Assembly: GCA_019096155.1 (NCBI GenBank)
Contig: JAHCVI010000001.1
Coordinates: forward strand, 4,402,001 to 4,466,000
Direction of reading: 5' to 3'
Origin: Staphylotrichum longicolle
Lineage: Eukaryota > Ascomycota > Sordariomycetes > Sordariales > Chaetomiaceae
Length of the DNA: 64,000 bases
This document shows positions 44,094-54,839 of the stretch, piece by piece (the first letter of the stretch is position 1; each line of letters opens with the position of its first letter). The notes beneath the pieces were generated by a model, which saw only the letters and a list, made by a program, of their open reading frames with translations, searched no databases and was not told the DNA's origin. The translations under genes and the position numbers were made by a program.

Positions 44094-45077
44094 TCAAAGT
44101 TTGTAACCATCCTCATCATTGACTCTCCACTCCTCCGGACTGATCGCCAGCTGCTCGGGACTCGGTTCGAGTGTCCCCGGGTTTTTCCAACAATCCACCC
44201 ACTCGATCAGTCTGTCCTCGCATCCTTCGACCCAAGTCTCATCGCCATTCTCCGACCTCTTGTACTGGACGAATGCAGCAGGTTCGTACTCGAGACAGAA
44301 CTTTTCTCGCTTCTTATCCCATGCGGTGCCGACAAACCATCCACCACCAGGCTCTCCCATCGTATGCTCGTGAATATGCAGCTCATTCTGCCATGTGGAC
44401 TGAGCGTCTTCGTCAAGTATCGCGGCTCCTTCATCAACCTGCCACTGCATCGACACCAGCACCTTTTCCTCATCCCAGTCTCTCACCGCCGACAGCTCAT
44501 CCGCCCCTTCCACCCGCCGCAATTTGCATCGTTTTGCCGGGGCTTTGAAGCAGCTCCATATGGCCTGCCGCGAGGACGGAAACACGACCGACACCTTTTC
44601 CAAGTCGGGACAGGCCCGGAACACCAGCTCAGGCAGGAAGTCCATAGGATCCATCCAAAGGGGCCAGTCCACCGCGAGATGGCGCACGGCAGCTAGCGTG
44701 GTCCTAGGGACGCCCGGTTCCCAGTCTATAAGGTGGCACTTGATGGCCTCTTCGTGATTCATCGAGCTCGAATACAGGATGTCGGTGGAGGGCCGGAAGT
44801 GGCGGTAAGGGACCCGGCAGTTGGCCTGGCGGGAGAAACGGAACTTGACTGGCGAGGAAGGCTGCTGACAGGAGGATAGGACGAACTCCCGCCACTGGCC
44901 GCAGACATGCATGAGCACGGGAAAGGCCGTGTCGACAAGAAAGGGCTTGGAGATTGGGTCATAGCCGCCTGTCTTGATGGGCCAGACGATGCATACTTCG
45001 GGCTCGTCCACCGCAGCGTGAAGTGCAAGTTGCCAGATGGTCTGCTTGATTTCCAATGGTAGGGAGTTGAAAGACAT
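44094..45077 (-). CDS. 2EXR-domain protein
   Basis: This is a single exon of 327 residues starting MSFNSLPLEIKQTIWQLAL, the hallmark F-x-x-LP-x-E-I-R/K-x-x-I-W start of the fungal 2EXR family. The central part includes PVLMHVCGQWREFVLSS, IDWEPGVPRTTLAAVRHLAVDW and FRACPDLEKVSVVF, which match the usual progression toward a description of ranked sequence blocks in this family. The C-terminal third is acidic and aromatic-rich. No membrane segment or signal is seen, so it is likely cytosolic or nuclear. The family resembles F-box-like proteins in its start, but its function is unknown. It is convergent with the second LysM gene, only 95 bases away, and is not obviously part of the chitin cluster. 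Confidence 0.88.
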   Translation of the reverse strand: MSFNSLPLEIKQTIWQLALHAAVDEPEVCIVWPIKTGGYDPISKPFLVDTAFPVLMHVCGQWREFVLSSCQQPSSPVKFRFSRQANCRVPYRHFRPSTDILYSSSMNHEEAIKCHLIDWEPGVPRTTLAAVRHLAVDWPLWMDPMDFLPELVFRACPDLEKVSVVFPSSRQAIWSCFKAPAKRCKLRRVEGADELSAVRDWDEEKVLVSMQWQVDEGAAILDEDAQSTWQNELHIHEHTMGEPGGGWFVGTAWDKKREKFCLEYEPAAFVQYKRSENGDETWVEGCEDRLIEWVDCWKNPGTLEPSPEQLAISPEEWRVNDEDGYKL

Positions 45078-48000
45078 TATGGGCGGGCTTGTTTCACCAC
45101 GGTTGGGTCAAGGGAGACGGGCGGGCATCGGCGGAAGGTGGGCGTTTATCAGGGCTGATTGCGCAAAGTCGAGTCCTCGTGAGGCGTTGGCGTGACAGTT
45201 AATATATATTGATTAATCCCGCTGAATGAATACCAAACCCCTTTCCGTGACTAGATACCGTCTACGGTGTCACACCTGGGCGTTTATGCGAGCCAATACC
45301 GGGTAAAGAAATCCACCCCTCCTTTCGGTACGCATTCGACTGCCCCTGTCCGAGCATCGAGCCCGTGCCTGTCACCGCTGCGCACCGTTTCTTTGATTCC
45401 CAGCCCGGCCTCTCCCTCTTAGGCCGTTCCAGCAGCCCATCCGCCGCGGACTACTACTACTACGTCCTCTTCGCCCTGTACCGATCCACGCCAGCGGCGG
45501 CGCCTCCCCAGCCCTGCCCAGCGCGGACCCGGCGGGGATTTCAACGTCAGCCACCCTTTGGGATCTGCCTCATGCAGCATGACAGCGTTAGTATTCATAG
45601 CAGCGAATATCTTGATATCACTATCCAGTTGCTGTTTGTCACAGACGTCGGACGCTAGGCCCGCATACAAAGTCAACGGGTTCGGCATTGACGCTGAGAG
45701 TCTCGCGAGCTACCGCCAACACGACGCATCCCGCCTGGCGAGCTTCAACAACAATTCCAACAGAGCGTTTCGGAACTAACAGCTAATTTGGTCGTCATCG
45801 ATTGTCCTATGCCATCACAGCTTGCGTCTGCAACGGGCGGTGGGCCGGGGGCGCCAACGTGATCGGAACGACCCCGCCCCCCTGGAGGATCCCGTCCGCA
45901 TGCGATGCCCGAGTAAATGGCCCCAGTTTCCACGCCATTTTCTGCCTTTTTAATGTTTGCACAGTGCTGGCTGCGCCCTACAATTCGTCTCTCTGTTCAA
46001 GGCTTTGAAGCGCTATGACCCTGGGGTTCAAACGCCCCCGCGGCGCATGCTCTAGGATCCCTTACAGAATGATGGCATGCATGGAGAGGTTCTTCGGGGA
46101 AAATGTGACGGCCGGCCAGTTTGCTACAGTTTGCCTTTTGCGACATTGGCGCCACGATTAGGCGCAGGTCGCTGTCTTTGGCCCTTGCTGTGGCTTCTCG
46201 AGATCAACTTGTCCCACAAGGAGTCTCGGCAAGCCATGGCGGGCCGGCTCTCAGCGCCTTGGTCACCCGGGGCTTTACGTCAATGCAACAGGGTTGGAGG
46301 AAGCAGAAGAGCATTGATCTGTAAGCGTATTACTTGAAGATGATGGCAGTCACTCGGATATGCATCTCGTCATCTGGGGGCCGATTGAGGTGTTCTCGTT
46401 GATCATGCAAGTATGTCCCTGATACAGCGATGGCATTCTTGACAGGTACGCGACGCGCCTACAATTGACGTAAGTGGAATGAGGCAGCGGATGATAACCA
46501 GGCTCCGCTTGAGTTGGTGTTCGTAGTATCTTGGGAATGTTCAGAGCTGAGGAGACGCTGCTGAGGACGACGCCGTTCGAGGAATATGTGAACAAAATGT
46601 TGACGATCCTAGAAGTGCCAGAGACAAGAAAACACATCACCGCCATGAAGTTGCTCAGTGGGATGAGTGTGGCGGTGTTTCTGTGAATATATCCCTATTC
46701 TGGACGACAGGATCACATTGAGGACATGGGTGGCCTAGTTGCCCCATCAAAAGTCTTGTTTCTCGAGTATTTTCTCAACGGCCAAATGAAGCTTGCTTCA
46801 ACCATCCGAACTTGAGAAGTTTGGCAAGGTTGAAGACACCTACAATTGGCTCTCACGATGATGTTAAGCTGCATTGCTCATTCACCCGCCGGGCCGCACG
46901 CTAGACGAGGCTCCGGAATGCTCACGAAATGACCCCCGGACTTCACGCGTTTTTACCAACAGAGGCTGTTGTAAGCGAAGGCTGGTAGCAAGCAGCAATC
47001 TGTAACCCGTCAAGGAATTCCCGCGTGCTGCCGTGTTATATGTAGGTGTGGCGGAGCGCTCAACCACCAATAACAGCAAGAGAGAGTAAGAAAAGGGGTA
47101 AGAGAGTCAGACAGAGAGGCAGGGGAGAATAGGTCAGGGGGAGAGGGCCAAGGTTTTGGATTGGCATAGGTATTTTGCACTAAGCGGGGTCACAAAGTTA
47201 TGGGCGGACATTATATCTTCTTGCTTCCTTTGCTCTGCCCATCCCCTAGGTTATCAGTCGGCGATTCTGACATTGTAGTGCACAGGTCTTTGCCCACAGT
47301 CAGTCACTCCATGTTGATATTCAAGAACTAGAGTGTCGTTAGCAAGCACCTCTATCTCTAGGCCGGATACACTATTTCTTAGGTTACTACTCGAGCAGAT
47401 GATTTAACCAGGGTCCAAGGGGCAACTTGGGAACTGATGGCTTGTGCACGAAGATAGATCCCGAAGATTCGAGTTGCGCGGTTGAGACTCGATTGGCCGC
47501 GGCAAACTTGAGGCTCTTGGTGCTACCTGATATCGACATCGAGTCCAACCTTTACAATGCAGCATGGCTTGGTGAACGAGATTTTCCGATTGTTTTACCG
47601 CTGGCTCTTGGCAGAGCGCCGTGGACGTCAAGCCTGAGTCTGATGCCATCAATGGTGAGCATGTCGATGGCTACATGACCCGCATGGTGAGAGAGGCCGG
47701 TATTTGCTTTTGGCTTTAACCGACTGCGGTTGTTTTTCTCGCATTTTGGGGTGCTGATAACTCTTGGGGCATGTGCAGTGGGCAAGATTTCGATGCAATT
47801 TTGACAAACGCAATGTCGTCGACTGGTGAACACCGAGACGCCTCGTTACGCTCCGCGCTCGATGACTTTACAGGAACACAACTAGACATTTGGGTCTTTG
47901 AAGTTGCAGAAACTGAGAATTTGAGAAGCCGCCAAGACCGCACATTTTGGAGTCATGGGACAATCAGGCCGAGAAAAAGGAGGATTGGCATCCTCCGTCA

Positions 48001-48569
48001 TCGAGAAGACGCTCAGCATCTACAGAACAACACAGACCTGGACATATTGCATTTATCGTCCTTGTCATCATTGTCACAACTAATCAGGATAATAGTGCCT
48101 TTTCCTTGGTAACTTCTCAGCGAGCTGCTTCAAATACTGGACGACATTCCTACAGATGGGTAGAAATTGGCGGCCTGCTGCACCAGCTTATATTTCCACT
48201 TGTTGTAAGGAGCCCGGCCAAAGCCCTACGCACTCTTGAGCGCATGCAAACCCACGCTTTAGACGAAGCCTGTTCTAGGCTAATCCTCGTGCTTTCAAGA
48301 GAGCTCACTATTCAGACTCGATTTGCCATGATATCAGTTTCGGCAGCAATGCGAGGGTGACGACAAAGACAAGTGGCATCCCTCAACTCCTTTCCATGTC
48401 AAACTCCTTTGATGGGGCGGATAAGAGACTTTATGATTTGACTATGTTCTTGAATGTCTTTACAGCTCGTGTCAACTGTAGGGAAGATTGAAAAAGAGAT
48501 GTCGCAAGCCGTCGACAAAAACGGCTAGCGAAACAAGTATTTACTTTCCCCTGACAATGCATTGATCTA
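45078..48569. other. gene-poor stretch, 3.5 kb
   Basis: No frame here has a recognisable domain. Plus-strand frames at 47427-47678, 47771-48112 and 47947-48360 could be exons of one degenerate gene: a GTGAGA donor at about 47687 and a CTGATAAC...GCAG acceptor at about 47777 exist. No start, end or family supports it. Microsatellite-like purine runs occur around 47080-47150. Confidence 0.4.
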
Positions 48570-49227
48570 CTAGCCCTGCGAGGCAACAAGTTCCTTGATC
48601 GTCTCGGCCACAACCTGATGGTCATCCTCCTGCTTTAGCCCGCTGACAACCACCACCGCCACAATGCCCTCAACACCACGGACCCGGATGGGAAAGCCAC
48701 CGCCATGAATGGCGTACTCATCCGCCACGGCCCCGCCATTCGTGCTCGCGAGCGTGTACTTCTTCACGAACGCCGCCTCGATCTCATCAGCGGTTGCGCC
48801 AGTGTTCAGTCCAGCCACCATTTTCATCCGCATCGCCCAAGTCGACAGACCCCAACGCAGAACCGTGTTGCGCTTGCGCTGGACCCAGACTTCGTTGTCC
48901 GGGACCGTTCCAGACTCTGTCGCACTTTGGAAGATGATGTGCATTGGGGCGTCGCTGCTTGTGGCGGTCGCGAGCGCGATGGAAATGAGAGCTGGCTTGC
49001 GCTGGCTTGGCGGGAGGGAAAGAAGCCGCGTGCGCAGTGCGGTGCCAAGGTTCCATGCTGTCTCGGTCGTAAAGCTGCGAAACGTACATTCGTCGCTGGT
49101 CTCTTGGGCGATGAGGACCGCTGGCTACATGTTCAGCTCGCGATTAGTGACCTTGGGTTTAAAGTTTAGGGGCTTTAGTTGGATGGGATAGCAAACTTAC
49201 GTCTGTACTCGGCGCGGGGAGAGCCAT
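48570..49227 (-). CDS. haem-degrading-domain protein (UPF0303/HbpS-like)
   Basis: A short first exon (49227-49201, MALPAPSTD) ends at GTAAGT and joins at 49124 to a long exon, giving 193 residues. Sequence order fits the family: TFRSFTTETAWNLGTALRTR, PALISIALATA, then PDNEVWVQRKRNTVLRWG with the typical W-x-x-RK-x-NTV, and the C-terminal block DEYAIHGGGFPIRVRG followed by GIVAVVVVSGLKQEDDHQ. Bacterial relatives bind or degrade haem; the fungal proteins are untested, so an iron or haem role is inference. No signal peptide, so likely cytosolic. Intact. Confidence 0.85.
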
Positions 49228-50303
49228 GAGGGATGCTGTGTGAGAATACCTGGTAATCCGGTATCGTCGAGTGGGATGAGGGGTTAGATGACGTTTGGGG
49301 AAATTGATATCGCTTGTCTGCGATGCCAGGTGGGTTCGCTTGACTAATCAGATTGGCCAAGCCTCGTTTTCATCGAGATTGTGGATACTTTTGAGCTTTA
49401 TCTTCTAGCTAAGGACACCCAGTTTTGATGCTAGGAGCAGACGTTGGTTTGATGTTCCACTCTACCAGCCTGCGCGACAAGGTCTTTGCCGAGCAAGGCA
49501 AAGCCTCTGCGGTCTAGCAATCCCCTGTTGCGGCCATCCCGAAGAACACTCGTGACTCGACGATGCAGCACACAGACAGAGAGAAATCTTGAGGGATGTG
49601 AATGGCATGTTCCTAGTTAAGAGGTTTTCGGCTTTGGCAATCGCAGTTGGCCAGCGAGATTGCCCCTTAAACAAGTAGGGCCAGCTTCCCGTTTTGTATC
49701 GGCAGGCATGGTCGGCCAAGAATCGTGAATGAAAAGGGGTGATCGTGATGGGGTCGCCGGCCAGGTGATGCTCAGGGGTAATCACGGATCAACAGTTAGG
49801 TGACATGGTTGAGCATGGTTCTGCGGCCCGAAAGACGCTCTGCCCGGTTCGGAGAAAGAGACTAAGCTTGGATGTAGAGAGAGAGGGAGTTGAAAACAAG
49901 CCGTAAAGCATGCCGCGGTAACGAGACAAGATATTAGATACTAGAGATGGAAAGGCAAAGTCGGAACATGGCGTACCAAGATAACCTGGAAGCTCTATCG
50001 CGTTCACGTTCGATCTTTGTGGTTGACAGATTACCAGAGCTGAGGTTGGATGAAGGGGTTTGGAGACTCAGATGTGCATACCCCTGGTTCACCTGAGAAT
50101 TGAAGAGCTCTCTGAAAACAACCCATGCCCGGCTTCTGCGAAGTTCACAAACAATCCACAGAGCTGCTAGCGCACTTCCGCCTCTGAATTCCCGCCGCTG
50201 AACTTGACCCATCTCCTAGCCATCGGATGCCGGAGCCCGGTGCGCTTCTTTGTCATACGCCTCTTCCCCTGACCCTCATGTCTTTCCTTAAATCTCCTCT
50301 TCT
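49228..50303. other. intergenic, 1.1 kb
   Basis: This lies between the haem-domain gene's start and the 3' end of the xylanase gene. No coding frame with support and no repeat was recognised. Confidence 0.45.
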
Positions 50304-50543
50304 TCAATTCAGGCACTGCGAGTACCACTGGTTGGACGCTTTGCAGGTACCAGAGGAGCAGCAGGTCGGGCCAGTCCCCCTGGCCACCGCATTGACCCCA
50401 CAGAGCCGAGCAGCTGCCAGACCCAGACCCAGATCCAGAACCCGAGCCAGACCCAGATCCAGAACCCGAGCCGGTCCAGATCCGGAACCCGAGCCGCCGT
50501 TGGACACGGTCTGCGAGGCGGAGCCGCTGCCGCTCCACCTAAA

Positions 50544-50603
50544 CCCTAACCCTAACCCTAACCCTAACCCTAACCCTAACCCTAACCCTAACCCTAACCC
50601 TAA
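50544..50603. repeat. interstitial telomeric repeat (CCCTAA)10
   Basis: Ten uninterrupted CCCTAA hexamers (TTAGGG on the other strand), flanked by imperfect units on both sides (CCTAAA before, AACCTA after), abut the assembly gap. TTAGGG is the usual telomere repeat of filamentous ascomycetes. It sits inside the xylanase gene. Confidence 0.97.
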
Positions 50604-50609
50604 AACCTA

Positions 50610-51212
50610 NNNNNNNNNNNNNNNNNNNNNNNNNNNNNNNNNNNNNNNNNNNNNNNNNNNNNNNNNNNNNNNNNNNNNNNNNNNNNNNNNNNNNNNNNNN
50701 NNNNNNNNNNNNNNNNNNNNNNNNNNNNNNNNNNNNNNNNNNNNNNNNNNNNNNNNNNNNNNNNNNNNNNNNNNNNNNNNNNNNNNNNNNNNNNNNNNNN
50801 NNNNNNNNNNNNNNNNNNNNNNNNNNNNNNNNNNNNNNNNNNNNNNNNNNNNNNNNNNNNNNNNNNNNNNNNNNNNNNNNNNNNNNNNNNNNNNNNNNNN
50901 NNNNNNNNNNNNNNNNNNNNNNNNNNNNNNNNNNNNNNNNNNNNNNNNNNNNNNNNNNNNNNNNNNNNNNNNNNNNNNNNNNNNNNNNNNNNNNNNNNNN
51001 NNNNNNNNNNNNNNNNNNNNNNNNNNNNNNNNNNNNNNNNNNNNNNNNNNNNNNNNNNNNNNNNNNNNNNNNNNNNNNNNNNNNNNNNNNNNNNNNNNNN
51101 NNNNNNNNNNNNNNNNNNNNNNNNNNNNNNNNNNNNNNNNNNNNNNNNNNNNNNNNNNNNNNNNNNNNNNNNNNNNNNNNNNNNNNNNNNNNNNNNNNNN
51201 NNNNNNNNNNNN
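50610..51212. other. assembly gap, 603 N
   Basis: There is an unresolved run of 603 N between the telomeric repeat and the xylanase catalytic part. The true length and content are unknown. Confidence 1.
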
Positions 51213-52719
51213 GCTCTCGACGGCAATGACCTGCAGGTTCTGGGTGCCCAGGTTCATGCCCTTGCTGGCCCAGGCGTTGAAGTGGTTCTGGATTGTGATA
51301 GTGCCGCTCGTGCGGGGCGAGTTGCGGATCGAGATGTACTGCCAGAAGGTGTACAGCCCGGAGCCGGCGATGGCGGGCTGGTTGACCTGCTGGTGCTTCC
51401 AGATGGTATAGGTACCGCCGTCGCTCTCGAACGTACCCATGTTGGTGCCGCCCACCGTGATGCCCTGGTTTACCTCCATGACGTAGTACTCGATCAGCGG
51501 GTTCGTGGTCCACCCGTACACGCCAAGGCTCCCGAGGCCGCTGTTAACACTGAAGGTGCCCGTGTGCGTGATGGGCCTATGGTGTGTCAGGAATTAGCAA
51601 CATGTATGATGTGTGTGAGTAAAAAAGAACCTGGTCAAGGATTACTGGTTGCTGCCCGGGTTCCAGCCGACACCGACGACAAAGTCTTGCTGGACATTAT
51701 AGTTGAGTGTGAAGCCGGTGCCTGTTGCCTGGAAGTTGACAGTGCCGCCCGTCTTGTAGTTCTGAGTATAGCTTGGGTTGGATCGGGCCGTGATGTTGCC
51801 GATGCGGCGGGCGAGGGGATGGTTGGGATGCAGGACGAAGTCGACAAGGCCGCGGGGCTCAACGGTGGGCGCCGCAAGTGTGCCAGCCGCAGCCGAGAGG
51901 ACAAGGGCGAGATTGGAGAAGGCAACCATGTCGAGGGCGGACAAGGTTCTGTCTGGCGTGTGCAAGCTGAGGCAGTTGGGCTGAAGGCTGGTATTTTTGA
52001 GGCGATGGCGAAGCCAAGCCAGCCCCTTTTATAATCACTGGTCTCCTACAAAAAGGAGGATGCCACAGCTGCCAACCTTGACCAAACTCTGGCGGGAACC
52101 TAGGTTGCCCAAGCCAGATCCGCTCATCCGGAGCTGGAACTCTGGAATCCTTGGAGGTGCCAAGTTTGCGGCTCCCCCATGAGCCGGTCCTCCTTGCATC
52201 GTGAACCTCTCTGAGCCTTGACCTTGTTACCCAGTCAGAGCGTGAGCTTGACGTCAAGCTAAACTCGATCAAATTGCGGAAGGTAGATTGCCAAGTCTGG
52301 GGTGCATCGCGCCGTCTCGCATGAAGGGTTGCCTATTTAGCCTGAGATCGTGCCACCTCGGGGGTGACACTTGGCGGCATGTATAAGCTTTTGCTAAATC
52401 CCTCACTGGAAGGGTAGGATCTATACGACCTCGCAAAATCCAGGTTTCGGCGGTTCCGCCAACCAGGTCAGGCGCTTAGTGGCTGACGCCCCCGTGGTGG
52501 GCTGCATCCCGAAGACTCCGACCACTCGTGTGGGTCCTTGTCGCGCGCGAATGGAGAACTTTCAAAGCTTATAGTCCTCTCGTCGTTCCCTACGTTTAAG
52601 AGCCCTCTACAGCTGCCTAGTGGAAAGCGGGGATGATGCTAAAAACAGAAACGCGTTGAGGCCACGGACACCCGGCCTCTAACAGGCCAAAGGATCACAG
52701 ATAGTGAGGTAATATGCAT

Positions 52720-53276
52720 TAGTGTCGCCGCGAGACTCTATGACTGGCCGCAGAGTGTGAGAGCACCTCGCTAGTGCCTGCCTTGCTAGTCGAAGAGGAA
52801 CATGAGTGAGAGAACCGCGCCCGCGAAGGCATCCTGCCGTTGGGATCTGGTCTCCCCGTCTGTCTCAAATTCCTCGCTGAGCAGGTCGCCGAGGTCCTAA
52901 GCGCTGCTATCCGTGAGCTCAAAATACTTGCCGACGGTTTTGGTGTGCTCTCTGTCTTCCGAGATGCTGTTAGCGCCGTGTGTCGTGAACGTGGGCTCCG
53001 CATCATCAAATTCGGCTTTGCCATCCCGATATAATGGCGCTCTGGGCTTTTAGACGTCTACTGTGCCCTTGTAGGGGAAGTGTTCAAGATGGACAGCGCA
53101 ACCCAAATCTTTCGCGTTACCAAGACAGAGGCTCTGTTGAGATCCCGATATAAACCATTACGCCATACAAACTTGATCCCTTTCTCCAGCATGATGCAAT
53201 TCTGTTTTCGACTTCGGAGGTTACTATATAGTGATAGGCCACCCCTTTCTATGTCAATTAGTTGTTGGAGTGTCAA
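52720..53276 (-). pseudogene. degenerate coding relic, family unknown
   Basis: On the minus strand, protein-like blocks run in neighbouring frames: QQLIDIERGGLSLYSNLR, KGIKFVWRNGLYRDLNR, ASVLVTRKIWVALS, then EPTFTTHGANSISEDREH, VGKYFELTDSSA, DLGDLLSEEFETDG and GAVLSLMFLFD. At least four in-frame stops and one frame change separate them. The blocks read like a folded protein rather than noise, but I cannot assign a family. It could be a decayed gene or part of a mobile element. Confidence 0.4.
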
Positions 53277-54232
53277 GGTTGGTTTTAAAAAGGAACGGCT
53301 GTCTGTTTCAAGTTATTGAGACTGCAGTTTGGATAGAAGGAGCTTTTCCATGGTAGGGACTCCTTTTGGTAATCCACATTACATACTCTACGCTATCATG
53401 TTGAGATCAACGCGCCTGGTGAGGATTCAAACTTACTACGTGCGTCTCAGATGCTGCCGGGGCTCTGAGCTATGGGAATACTACATTGGCCAATGGTTTT
53501 ATAGTCGGTATCTCTAAAACACTGGCGTTCCTGCACCCTTAGATGACTGTGAGCATTTTCTCTCCAGATTCTTACCCAAAAAGGGGATCAAGAAAACACT
53601 CGCGCAGGTCGGCCATTATCAATTTACCTTAGATTAACGGCGACGCCGGTGTCTGGCGAGCCAGCTTGACCAAAAGAGACATCAATCAAGCCTCGAAAAC
53701 AGGCCTCAATAGGCCGCTTCGTACCGCCAAACGACAGATATTCCACCTTGCTGAGAAAATGAATCACGGGTGGTGTTTAGCCCTCTCGTCGTTGTTACGG
53801 ACGGAACAGCTCGCAACCCGCTGTAAAGTCGTTCATGAGAGCCAAGTGCATTGAGAAAGGTTTTCCCGTTGTCTTCATGGATGGAATTGAGTTTGCCGTC
53901 ACATTGTGTGAGTAGGGCCCTTTTCGGTATAAAGGTGCGGCAAAGGAGTAAACTGAGGGTGCTGAAGAGGGAGGTTGGTGATGCCAGCTTCCGGCTCAGC
54001 TCTCGGTTGCCAGGCTCGGGACGAGCATGACCTTTCCTAGTAGGTGGGCCGCGTGACACCCCACGGCTAGCCGGCTCGGTCCGTATGAGGACATCTGGAA
54101 GACCTGACCCAATACGTTGCAACAAATTCGGGTCTGTAGCACCTTTCTCTATTTTTTGGCGAGTGCTGAGACGTTGGTTTCTGCTGGATCCACTCCTCGA
54201 CCGACTTCGAGCTCTACTATAAGAACAACATC

Positions 54233-54279
54233 CCCTAACCCTAACCCTAACCCTAACCCTACCTAACCCTAAGTAACCC
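54233..54279. repeat. second interstitial telomeric tract
   Basis: Four perfect CCCTAA units (54233-54256) are followed by degenerate units (CCCTACCTAACCCTAAG...). Orientation is the same as the tract at 50544-50603. Confidence 0.9.
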
Positions 54280-54525
54280 AAATCGCTATCTAGAACGCGG
54301 GCAACGATACGAATAATTCGTCAAACGACGCTATGCTGGACTGCGTTCTCTGCCCTATTCTTCGCGCCTTATATTTTGTTTCGTCCTAGTAAACGTAACT
54401 TCTGCTTGACCTAATATAGCTGGGGGCTGGCTGGCCAAATACCAACCTCTCTTATCTTACGTAGCCCTTGCTTTTTTTTTCTTTTCGAACCCCTTTTTGC
54501 GCTTCCTCCCTACATCGCGTAAACA

Positions 54526-54550
54526 CCCCGGCCCGGCCCGGCCCGGCCCC
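54526..54550. repeat. CCCGG microrepeat
   Basis: About five tandem copies of a 5-base GC unit (CCCGG) lie between the second and third telomere-like tracts. This is a short tandem repeat of no evident function. Confidence 0.8.
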
Positions 54551-54590
54551 ACCCCTGTACGGCTGTCAACTGCTGGCCAATTAGTGGTTT

Positions 54591-54609
54591 ACCCTAACTA
54601 ACCCTAACT
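54591..54609. repeat. degenerate telomere-like units
   Basis: Two ACCCTAACT-type units, with TTACCCTGGGG shortly after, resemble decayed CCCTAA repeats and keep the same orientation as the two tracts to the left. Confidence 0.55.
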
Positions 54610-54749
54610 CCTGCCTTACCCTGGGGTGTTCTGGCCTGCACTGGGCGAACTACGCGGCCTGGCGACGAACGGGCGGCGGATTCGGGACCGCGGTCTTCGG
54701 TTTACCTAGTCGCCGGCGCGAACGGGCGTTTTGGCGGCCGTCTTGGGCC

Positions 54750-54839
54750 GAACTGATTGCTGTCGTGGTTCTTCAATCAGTTCGGCCTGGTGTGGGCCTC
54801 TCCTGGACCAATGAGCGACAGGGCCTTCAATCAGTTCGG
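54750..54839. repeat. short direct and inverted repeats, CAATCAGTTCGG
   Basis: CTTCAATCAGTTCGG occurs at 54771-54785 and, as a near match starting CCTTCAAT, at 54824-54839. Its inverse (CCGAACTGATTG) is at about 54748-54759. The last copy overlaps the stop codon of the HET gene. Confidence 0.7.

Larger units (their letters stand above)
50304..51929 (-). pseudogene. GH11 endo-xylanase with CBM1, split by a telomere-repeat insertion
   Basis: The start at 51929 encodes a signal peptide (MVAFSNLALVLSAAAGTLAA). The GH11 domain begins SYTQNYKTGGTVNFQ, and one intron (GTAATC...CCATAG near 51644-51580) joins to PITHTGTFSVNSG. The nucleophile region PLIEYYVME and the acid/base region LQVIAVES are present. 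Directly after the second catalytic Glu the reading stops at the gap. On the far side the gene resumes with SGSGSASQTVSNGGSG, the normal GH11 end, then a Gly-Ser linker and a CBM1 module (CSALWGQCGG ... TCCSSGTCKASNQWYSQC). Only a few residues appear missing, so the telomere tract and gap interrupt one gene. The CBM1 also has a two-base loss between GGQ and TGPTCC, removing a conserved Trp and shifting frame. The protein would cut xylan outside the cell if intact. Confidence 0.85.
51930..54830. other. 2.9 kb of gene-poor, repeat-bearing DNA
   Basis: The first few hundred bases are the xylanase promoter. The rest has no intact gene: it contains a degenerate leftward coding relic (52720-53276), two CCCTAA tracts, a CCCGG microrepeat and short repeats next to the HET gene. 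Base composition is more AT-rich from about 53050 to 53950. It looks like subtelomere-type or former insertion DNA. Confidence 0.5.

Noticed and set aside
47427..48360. Possible three-exon gene on the plus strand
   Set aside because: One donor/acceptor pair is plausible, but no start, stop or family is evident.
50402..50537. Proline/dipeptide-rich frame reading the CBM1 linker on the plus strand
   Set aside because: It is the antisense of the Gly-Ser linker of the xylanase, not a separate gene.
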